DNA of 9,908 nt, from the NCBI GenBank assembly GCA_020849075.1, contig JADLGZ010000164.1, positions 1 through 9,908 on the forward strand, in the 5' to 3' direction. A model generated the notes under the pieces. It saw only the letters and a program-made list of their open reading frames with translations. It did not search any database and was not told the origin of the DNA. Position numbers and translations under genes: made by a program. This DNA is from Fimbriimonadaceae bacterium. Its GTDB lineage: Bacteria; Armatimonadota; Fimbriimonadia; Fimbriimonadales; Fimbriimonadaceae. Shown here piece by piece: positions 1-5,930 of this stretch. Each line of letters starts with the position of its first letter. Positions within the stretch are counted from its first letter, which is position 1.

Positions 1-1049
1 GCAGATATGACTTGATCAATATCAGCCGCATCTACTTCGCCTGAGTTGTCCACGTCACCGTTCTGCATCGTTGCATTACCAATCGCTTGGTTCGAACCCG
101 TCAGGTTGATAGATACAACCCGCTTCAGGAACGAGGAGCCATCCAAAACGAGCTGAGCGGCGCCCGTTGCGGCGGCTGGGACATCAATGCTCAGGGCACT
201 GCTGCTGGCCGTCGCCGTAACCGAACCGCTCGCCAGAGTGGTCGTACCTTGTATCACCGAGTAGGCGATATTGCGAGTACTCGCACCACTGAACGCCGTA
301 TCACCCAAGATCAGGTTGCCAGATAGGGTTTGGTTGGCTGGGGCTGGTCCATTGACGCTAATATTGTTGAAATAAGCGTCTCCGTTTAGGCCAAAATTAG
401 AGAAGTTCAACACTTGAACCAATTGATCCGTAGTTCGAAACTCACCTGAAATCGTAGAAGGGGAGCCACCAAACGGGGTCAAGGTCATTTGCCAAGTGTT
501 GAGTCCCGTGATCGTCATCGAGCCATCAACCCGCTCACCAAGCGTAAAGGGAGTTGAAAACAAGGTTGACATTTCTATGCCGCCATACTTTGCATAAACT
601 CGCCAATTAGCCCCAACCTCGCCAATCAGCAACAGCATATCGCGTTGCCCGGATGAACTTGGCTGGCCCGAGCGAACATCAAGATAGAATTCGCCAGCTG
701 AGCAAGCTGGGTCAATCATCATTCGCCACGTAACGGTGCTCCCGACTGGGATGCCACTCTGAAGTTTTCGCTTCGAGTCGGCTCCGCCGCCGACCGATGC
801 ATTAGTGGTGAAGACTTGGGTACCCATATTCAGCGATGGGCTCACCGCCTTAACCAGCGGACGGTCACCGGCTTCCCATCCCTCCGCAACCCAACCGGCG
901 GGATCCCATGCTCCTGTTCCCCCATTGATCGCATTGTAGGTCGCGTTAACCGTGTAGGCTGAATGCTCTGCATTGTCGGTAGCGATGACTTGGGCGCGTA
1001 CCAACGCGCAAGCGCACAGCGCCATTACGAGTGTAAGACTCTTGTTCAT
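1..1049 (-). CDS. Secreted jelly-roll-like protein with C-terminal dockerin-type repeat (3' end cut by window)
   Basis: The frame is open from an ATG at 1049 to the left window edge, giving 349 codons with no stop, so the C-terminus is missing. The N-terminus (MNKSLTLVMALCACALVRA, then QV) is a classical Sec signal peptide with probable cleavage after Ala19; the cysteines at 12 and 14 do not sit in a lipobox. Residues 20 to about 230 are rich in Gly, Ser, Thr and aromatics and look like a carbohydrate-binding-type beta sandwich. A second beta-rich stretch follows (about 235-325). Residues 331-348 (GDVDNSGEVDAADIDQVI) are the first half of a dockerin type I/EF-hand-like calcium loop (Asp332, Asp334, Ser336, Glu338, Asp343). 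In Armatimonadota and Planctomycetota such repeats commonly end exported proteins rather than marking a true cellulosome. A GGTGA 6 bases before the ATG may be the ribosome site. The specific function is unknown; export is well supported. Confidence 0.8.
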   Translation of the reverse strand, partial: MNKSLTLVMALCACALVRAQVIATDNAEHSAYTVNATYNAINGGTGAWDPAGWVAEGWEAGDRPLVKAVSPSLNMGTQVFTTNASVGGGADSKRKLQSGIPVGSTVTWRMMIDPACSAGEFYLDVRSGQPSSSGQRDMLLLIGEVGANWRVYAKYGGIEMSTLFSTPFTLGERVDGSMTITGLNTWQMTLTPFGGSPSTISGEFRTTDQLVQVLNFSNFGLNGDAYFNNISVNGPAPANQTLSGNLILGDTAFSGASTRNIAYSVIQGTTTLASGSVTATASSSALSIDVPAAATGAAQLVLDGSSFLKRVVSINLTGSNQAIGNATMQNGDVDNSGEVDAADIDQVIS

Positions 1050-1091
1050 TCTTGTTCACCAACGAAACTGTTGGAGCGACTTCGCTCAACG

Positions 1092-1115
1092 ACTTGACCA
1101 AACATTTGGTCAAGT
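1092..1115. promoter_or_regulatory. Perfect 11-bp inverted repeat, probable operator between divergent genes
   Basis: The left arm ACTTGACCAAA and right arm TTTGGTCAAGT are exact reverse complements separated by the two bases CA. The repeat lies in the only sizeable intergenic gap of the window, between the secreted-protein gene and the kinase gene, and just downstream of the candidate minus-strand start point. Size and symmetry fit the site of a dimeric repressor of the LacI or GntR kind. No regulator gene is present in the window to assign it to. It is an unlikely terminator: the stem is AT-rich, the loop is tiny and no T-run follows on either strand. Confidence 0.6.
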
Positions 1116-1124
1116 TCTGATTTC

Positions 1125-1152
1125 AGTATAACACAGGGCTTTCGCTGACCAA
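1125..1152 (-). promoter_or_regulatory. Candidate sigma-70-type promoter of the secreted-protein gene
   Basis: Read on the minus strand, TTGGTC (1152-1147) and TATACT (1130-1125) are separated by 16 bases. TATACT differs from the TATAAT consensus at one position. Transcription would begin near 1118, leaving a leader of about 70 bases before the ATG at 1049 and placing the start point right beside the inverted repeat at 1092-1115. On the plus strand, TATAAC at 1127-1132 could serve the kinase gene, with a poorer -35. The call rests on consensus match and position only. Confidence 0.4.
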
Positions 1153-1209
1153 GGTTTGATGGCTCATTCTGGTAGTTATGCGGGGACAATTCCGGTGTAA
1201 CATCGGGGA

Positions 1210-2112
1210 GTGATTCCAGTCCTTGTCGTCGGCAGCATTAACCTTGACTTGGTGTTTCGGACAGAACAGCTTCCCGTCCTTGGCCAAACTCTCTTGGGCG
1301 GGGAGTTTTCAACGCACCCCGGTGGTAAGGGCGCCAACCAGGCGGCGGCGGTGGGTGCTTTAGGTGGACAGGTTGAATTTGTCGGCTGCATCGGTGATGA
1401 TCCCGAGGGGTGCGTACTGGCGGAAGCCCTGCAGCGATCAAGGGTTGGGACTGAGCGCTTGCAGGTTCTCCAGGGGCAGAGATCGGGCACGGCCTGCGTC
1501 ATCGTTGCCGAAGATGGGGCCAACATGATCGTCGTTGCACCGGGCGCGAACACGGGCGTTGCTCCCGCCCAAGTGACAGCGGCTATCGGACATTTCCGGC
1601 CCAAGGTGACCCTTTGCCAGTTGGAGGTGCCGATGGCAACCGTTCTAGCGGCAGCCCAATCAGATTGCTTCATTCTCAACCCGGCACCCGCTCAGGCCCT
1701 ACCATCGGAGATCTTCCCGCGTTGCTTCGCCCTGACCCCGAACGAGACCGAGCTACAAGGGCTTACGGGCATTGCCCCTACGGATCAAGCAACATGCGCA
1801 ACTGCAGCCCACGTGCTTCTTGACTTCGGCGTCAAAAACGTAATCGTGACTCTGGGGGCGAAGGGGTGTGTTTGGGTTTCGGATGCGGGCAGTCAGCACT
1901 TCCCTGCTTTTGAAGTTCCGACGGTAGACACGGTAGCAGCGGGCGATTCATTCAACGGCGCCTTGGCCCACTTCCTAGCATCGGGTCGTGAGCTTGCCAA
2001 TGCCATTCCTCTTGCAAATGCGGTAGCCGCACTCAGCACAACGAAGCGCGGTGCCGTGGAGTCAATGCCCTCGCTGGATGAGCTCCGTGGCCTTGCCGGC
2101 GATCTTCTCTAG
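1210..2112 (+). CDS. rbsK: Ribokinase-like PfkB-family sugar kinase
   Basis: This 300-residue protein has the usual length of a ribokinase and would phosphorylate ribose or a related sugar at the expense of ATP in the cytoplasm. The N-terminal VVGSINLDL (6-14) and GGKGANQAAA (38-47) are the PfkB substrate-site signatures. NETE (178-181) is the Mg/phosphate-binding motif. DTVAAGDSFNGAL (240-252) is the C-terminal PfkB signature with the anion hole and catalytic base Asp246. GAKG before it fits the nucleotide-binding strand. The GTG at 1210 is the only reasonable start, because an in-frame TAA lies at 1198 and the first strand begins at once; the GGGGA abutting the GTG is too close to be a good ribosome site. 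The gene stands alone, divergent from the secreted-protein gene and convergent with the operon. Motifs do not separate ribose from deoxyribose or other pentoses, so the exact substrate is inferred. Confidence 0.9.
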   Translation: MIPVLVVGSINLDLVFRTEQLPVLGQTLLGGEFSTHPGGKGANQAAAVGALGGQVEFVGCIGDDPEGCVLAEALQRSRVGTERLQVLQGQRSGTACVIVAEDGANMIVVAPGANTGVAPAQVTAAIGHFRPKVTLCQLEVPMATVLAAAQSDCFILNPAPAQALPSEIFPRCFALTPNETELQGLTGIAPTDQATCATAAHVLLDFGVKNVIVTLGAKGCVWVSDAGSQHFPAFEVPTVDTVAAGDSFNGALAHFLASGRELANAIPLANAVAALSTTKRGAVESMPSLDELRGLAGDLL

Positions 2113-2117
2113 GCCGT

Positions 2118-3254
2118 CTAGGGTCCGACAAAGGCAGCGTTAACCATCGTGTTGAATGTCTTTCTCGGGCGACTGTTGAAACTCTGGCTCATATAGACCA
2201 CCACACACTTGGTTGTTGGGTCTGCCCAGTACTCAGTTCCAAAGGCCCCCGTATGCCCAAATGATCCGGTCGGACGAAGGCTTGGACTACCAGCGGGATG
2301 GCGAATAACCGAAAACCCAAGTCCATAGCCCTGCAAGTCAGCCCCATCGCTCAGAAGGTTCCCAGTCTGCAAAGTTGTCATCGCATGAATTGATCGTGGA
2401 GAAAGGAGGCTGCCCTTGCCATCAACGAAGCTCTGAATGAAATTGGCCATGTCACTAGCCGTTGAATAGAGGCCACCAGCAGGATTGGCAAACCTAGCTC
2501 CTGGACGCATGGGGTCCTCTGAAGAGGTCTGCCACCGACCGTCTTCAAACCAATACATTCGTGCCAAGCGGCTCACGAACGAGCTCGGTGCGAAAAACGT
2601 GGTGTCGCGCATCGAGAGTTTGTCGAAGATTTCTTGTTGCAAGAACTCCTCAAACCGCCGCTTCGTCACAATCTCCACGATGCGGCCCGCGATGGTGATC
2701 CCTGGTCCGCTATAGCTGATCTGCGACCCTGGTTCAAAGCCAAGGGGGTCTGGGCCAAATCGGCTGACATACTCGGCAAGGTTCAGCTTCCTTTTAGAGT
2801 CGTCATCAAGTCCACCCGGATCACTACCCGACAAGCCGCTTGTATGGGTAAGCAGGTTCCTGATCGTGATCCCGCTTGCCGCTCGTTTCAACCCTCCATC
2901 CGGTTGTCTCAATTGCAAGTTGGCGAGAGCAGGGACGTACTGCTCGACTCGATCATCGAGATTCAAAAGGCCTCGCTCTGCACAAATCATGACGGCCGTG
3001 GCCGTGATCGGCTTGGTCATGGACATAACATGAAAAACGGTGTCCTTCTCCATCTTTCTGAGGGGGTCCATAGTAGCATTACCCTGAGCTTCAAAAAGTA
3101 CATCCTTGCCCTTGCGACGAACCAGGGTTACGACCCCGGGAATTTCATTTTCGCGCACGAATTGAGCCATTCTGGCCGGGATCTGCGCGAGCCGGGCGCG
3201 GTCAAAGCCTGCAGAGTCGGCCTTGATTGACAGCAGTAACAGGGTAGAAATCAT
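2118..3254 (-). CDS. Class C beta-lactamase-fold serine hydrolase (esterase/peptidase type)
   Basis: The protein has 378 residues, typical of the beta-lactamase/penicillin-binding-protein-like (AmpC, EstB) family. SMTK (78-81) is the SxxK motif, with nucleophile Ser78 and base Lys81. LLTHTSGL (134-141), a family hallmark, follows. YSG (181-183) stands where YxN is normal, so Asn is replaced by Gly. HTG (334-336) occupies the position of KTG and is frequent in the esterase branches. The short hydrophobic start (MISTLLLLS, then a polar stretch) might be a weak signal peptide, so location is uncertain. The ATG overlaps the citF stop as ATGA (3254-3251) and has no clear Shine-Dalgarno sequence, so translation is probably coupled. 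It is the last gene of the operon. In this family an ester or D-peptide hydrolase is more likely than antibiotic resistance; the substrate is unknown. Confidence 0.88.
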   Translation of the reverse strand: MISTLLLLSIKADSAGFDRARLAQIPARMAQFVRENEIPGVVTLVRRKGKDVLFEAQGNATMDPLRKMEKDTVFHVMSMTKPITATAVMICAERGLLNLDDRVEQYVPALANLQLRQPDGGLKRAASGITIRNLLTHTSGLSGSDPGGLDDDSKRKLNLAEYVSRFGPDPLGFEPGSQISYSGPGITIAGRIVEIVTKRRFEEFLQQEIFDKLSMRDTTFFAPSSFVSRLARMYWFEDGRWQTSSEDPMRPGARFANPAGGLYSTASDMANFIQSFVDGKGSLLSPRSIHAMTTLQTGNLLSDGADLQGYGLGFSVIRHPAGSPSLRPTGSFGHTGAFGTEYWADPTTKCVVVYMSQSFNSRPRKTFNTMVNAAFVGP

Positions 3255-4795
3255 GAGGTTTTGTAAAGTGTGTCAAGGGCCGTTCCGTCAACCCAAGTAA
3301 CGACCGCTACTGGCTCACCATTTGGTGAAATTGTTCTCCCTGACCCTCCGCAGAGGGCCTCTGCACCAGCCTTTAGTTCTTCAAGGGAACGAATGGGGAG
3401 ATCTGTACTTTGAACCGCCTCCATCAGATCTTGACGCCGAGGATTTATGGCAATACCACGCTCCGTAACTACAACGTCGACCAGTTCTCCTGGGCCGCAC
3501 AGTGTGGTTAGATGGTCTCGAATTATGGGGACCCGGTTTCTGAAGGTCGGCACGGCCAAGATCGTGCACTTACTAAAGAGGGCGTCCTGCCATCCTCCGA
3601 TGCCATGAAGCAGCTGACCATCGCTATGGCTAACAACATTGGCATTGAAGTTTAGGTCAACTTCCGTCGCACCTAGGATGGCTACGTCGAGCATCGAAGC
3701 GATGTTTCCCTTCCCGTGGTAGTTGTAACTGTTGAATGGAGAAGTCATGACATGACCAGGGTTTTCGCGCACGGACCGGACTCCCTCCAGATCAAAGGTC
3801 TGCCCATCCAAAATCACGGGGGTCAGACCGTCTTCTAACATCTTCACCACGACCGCAGTGCTCCCGCCCCGAACAAAGCTCGCTCGGATGCCGGCACGCC
3901 TCATTTCATCGGCGACGAACTTCGTGAACGCAAGCGAGGTGCCGCCTGCTCCAGCTTGAAAGGACCACCCATCGCGAAGGACTCCAGCCGCTTTCACGAA
4001 TTGGGTGGCCAGTTCGGCGATACGAAGCCTTTCGGGGGAGCGCGTGATCTGGGTGGTACCGCTTACTATTTGCGCGGGGTCACCAATGCGCTCGGTAACC
4101 ACAACTTGGTCCACCAGATTGCCCGCAATTTGCCAAGGAGCACAGGGGAACGGAACAAGATTATCGGTAACTGCGATTACGTGGTCGGCATAGTGGGCAT
4201 CGGCTACCGCAAAGCCCAAGACCCCACACGCCGAAGGCCCCGTTGCACCTGTCATGTTTCCAAAAGGATCGCAACTAGGGGCGGCAATTACGGCGATATC
4301 CACACGGAGGTCGCCGTCCTGAAGTGCGCGGTACCGAGACCCATGGGACCGCAGGACGCCCAACCCCGGCATTTTGCCCTGCGAGGCATAAGCGCCCAGC
4401 GGTCCATTAAGACTCCCCTCGATGTGATGAATCGTCCCTGCCTCAATGAACCTAATCAGCGGCTCATGACAGGGAAAGACTGCCGATGGGAACCATGTCA
4501 AATTCTTGATGCCAAGTTCATGCGCGGCAGCAAACAACTGCTCGGCAAGAAAGTCACCATTTCGAAAGTGATGATGGGTCGAAACAGTCATTCCATCTTT
4601 CAGGCCGGCTCTAACGAGCGCTTCCTTCAAATTTGGCGTTTTCTTATCCCCATTCCCAGGAAAGTCCGCAGAACTCTTGATGGGCGGTCCAGCATGTCTG
4701 CCCGATGGTTTGAACCCACCAACTCCCTGATAGGGAGGAAAGCTCCTTCCATTGGCTTCAGAAGGAACGACCCGACCAGCCAGATTCTTGTTCAA
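3251..4795 (-). CDS. citF: Citrate lyase alpha subunit (citrate:acetyl-ACP transferase)
   Basis: The 514-residue product matches CitF in length and throughout its pattern. In citrate lyase this subunit swaps the acetyl group on the acyl carrier for citrate, forming citryl-ACP. Residues 7-34 resemble the N-terminal extension of clostridial-type CitF (GRVVPSEANGR, then GFKPSGR). Recognisable blocks follow: LKDGMTVSTHHHFRNGD (65-81), LNGPLG (129-134), APSCDPFGNMTGATG (172-186), FQAGAGGTSLAFTKF (279-293), VRGGSTAVVVKMLEDGL (308-324), NVVSHSDG (386-393) and VVVTERGIAINPRR (441-454). The start is a TTG that overlaps the citDE stop as TTGA (4795-4792), preceded by a good AGGGGG six to seven bases upstream. 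Translational coupling fits the need for a fixed subunit ratio. Substrate specificity (citrate versus citramalate) cannot be read from these motifs, since citramalate lyase alpha subunits are homologous. Confidence 0.93.
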   Translation of the reverse strand: MNKNLAGRVVPSEANGRSFPPYQGVGGFKPSGRHAGPPIKSSADFPGNGDKKTPNLKEALVRAGLKDGMTVSTHHHFRNGDFLAEQLFAAAHELGIKNLTWFPSAVFPCHEPLIRFIEAGTIHHIEGSLNGPLGAYASQGKMPGLGVLRSHGSRYRALQDGDLRVDIAVIAAPSCDPFGNMTGATGPSACGVLGFAVADAHYADHVIAVTDNLVPFPCAPWQIAGNLVDQVVVTERIGDPAQIVSGTTQITRSPERLRIAELATQFVKAAGVLRDGWSFQAGAGGTSLAFTKFVADEMRRAGIRASFVRGGSTAVVVKMLEDGLTPVILDGQTFDLEGVRSVRENPGHVMTSPFNSYNYHGKGNIASMLDVAILGATEVDLNFNANVVSHSDGQLLHGIGGWQDALFSKCTILAVPTFRNRVPIIRDHLTTLCGPGELVDVVVTERGIAINPRRQDLMEAVQSTDLPIRSLEELKAGAEALCGGSGRTISPNGEPVAVVTWVDGTALDTLYKTS

Positions 4796-5922
4796 CGCGC
4801 ACCCCCTCGCTGCAAAGTTCGCAAAGCGCGCTGGTAGACCGGCTCATCCACCATACGCCCGCGAACACTGATCGCTCCCTGACCTGCGCCTACGGCACGT
4901 TCGAATTCAGTGACTACAACACCGGCCTCTTCTAGCTCCGATTCGGTTGGAGCAAACCCTCGGTGCACGGGAGCAATTTGTCCGGGGTGGAGGCAGCCAA
5001 CCCCATCGAAGCCGTAGCTCGCCATCTTGTATGCATAAGCCTCAGTTCGTTCTGGCTCATGAATTTCTGTCGTGACCGAGCCAAGAGGGCTGATCCCGGC
5101 GGCACGGCATGCATTCAAAATTGCTCCGTGAGCCCAAACGGTGGCTTCTCGGTCGGTCGCCCGAAGATCGGCTAGGTAATCCTCCACGCCCGGCGACAGA
5201 GCAATGAGCCGGGGCGTTGCGGTGGCGATTTCGTAGGCTCGTTGAACACCAAGGCTGGTTTCGAGAATGGCAACGATGTAGGCTGGTGATTCCAGTTCAT
5301 CCAATTGGGCAGCTAAAGCTGTTAGGTCGTCGGGAGACTCGACCTTTGGAACGACAATGACGTCTGGGCTACAGGGGGCTATCGCGCCTAAATCTTGATA
5401 GCCTAAGTCACCAGCATTGATCCGAACCATGACCTCCGAACAACCGAAGTCCAAGGTTGCAAGGGCATGGCGCACCATGGATCTAGCCGCCTGTTTCTCG
5501 GATATTGGGACGGAATCCTCTAGGTCAAGAATCAAACAGTCAGCCCCATAGATACCGGCATTCGGCATGAATTTCGGCTGGTTACCGGGAATGTATAGGC
5601 GGCTACGGCGGAGCCGATCTCGCTTCGGCTCGCGTCGCGGGCCAGCCAAGGCGGGAAGATGCCCACCCAGATGCTTCACTAGAGCCGCTTCAAGTCGGGC
5701 TTGAATCATGAATGGGAGGGCACCCGAGTCTTCCAGTGAGACCTGCAACGGAGGATTGCCAATGGAATTGAGCACCGCCATAGTCTGGGCACGAATCTCG
5801 TCTCCGAACATGGCATACACGGTGCTCTCGACCTGAACATTCAAGGCAGACGCGTCTTCAACCGTGACCAACACGTCCGACCGCACGCTCGGTCCAGCAA
5901 ACCCGACCCTGGTTACTGCCAA
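4792..5922 (-). CDS. citE: CitD-CitE fusion: citrate lyase acyl carrier domain joined to citryl-ACP lyase
   Basis: Residues 1-90 (counted from the TTG at 5922) align with CitD, the small carrier that holds phosphoribosyl-dephospho-CoA: RSDVLVTVED, then FGDEIR and SGALPFMIQARLEAAL. A basic linker (about 92-106) leads into a complete CitE of the HpcH/HpaI aldolase family: RSRLYIPGN (106-114), LDLEDS (132-137, metal-ligand region), VRIN (166-169), PKVES (192-196, Glu195 metal ligand), GVEDY (245-249) and CLHPGQI (310-316). CitE cleaves citryl-ACP to oxaloacetate and acetyl-ACP. Normally citD and citE are separate genes; here one reading frame encodes both, with no internal stop. At the prosthetic-group site the family's Ser14 is Arg14, followed by Ser15 and Asp16. 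I chose TTG 5922 because GGAGG lies four bases before it and the distance to the site then equals that of known CitD. ATG 5937 and TTG 5949 are in-frame alternatives. The gene overlaps the upstream stop by 10 bases. Confidence 0.9.
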   Translation of the reverse strand: MAVTRVGFAGPSVRSDVLVTVEDASALNVQVESTVYAMFGDEIRAQTMAVLNSIGNPPLQVSLEDSGALPFMIQARLEAALVKHLGGHLPALAGPRREPKRDRLRRSRLYIPGNQPKFMPNAGIYGADCLILDLEDSVPISEKQAARSMVRHALATLDFGCSEVMVRINAGDLGYQDLGAIAPCSPDVIVVPKVESPDDLTALAAQLDELESPAYIVAILETSLGVQRAYEIATATPRLIALSPGVEDYLADLRATDREATVWAHGAILNACRAAGISPLGSVTTEIHEPERTEAYAYKMASYGFDGVGCLHPGQIAPVHRGFAPTESELEEAGVVVTEFERAVGAGQGAISVRGRMVDEPVYQRALRTLQRGGAR

Positions 5923-5930
5923 GCAACCTC
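5910..5930 (-). promoter_or_regulatory. Strong Shine-Dalgarno deciding the citDE start
   Basis: On the minus strand GGAGG is followed by TTGC and then the TTG at 5922-5920. This is the clearest ribosome-binding sequence in the operon. It lies downstream of the two alternative starts (5949, 5937), which have no comparable sequence, so it favours the short CitD N-terminus. Confidence 0.5.

Noticed and set aside
87..326. 79-codon plus-strand frame at the left edge
   Set aside because: It is the antisense of the secreted dockerin-type protein, whose minus-strand frame is open for 349 codons with a signal peptide.
1092..1115. Inverted repeat as a transcription terminator
   Set aside because: It sits between two divergent 5' ends, is AT-rich, has a very small loop and lacks a following T-run.
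1176..1679. 167-codon minus-strand frame inside the kinase gene
   Set aside because: It is antisense to the PfkB signature region and its product is a Pro/Ala/Thr-rich shadow.
2634..3230. 198-codon plus-strand frame opposite the serine hydrolase
   Set aside because: It is antisense to a gene with intact catalytic motifs and has no domain pattern of its own.
2118..3254. Antibiotic-resistance beta-lactamase
   Set aside because: The YxN and KTG motifs are replaced by YSG and HTG, and the operon context is metabolic, so an esterase-like role is more plausible.
3956..4837. 293-codon plus-strand open frame opposite citF
   Set aside because: It lies wholly antisense to a confidently recognised CitF, its product is basic and low in recognisable motifs (many Arg and Pro), and it has no ribosome site or family resemblance.
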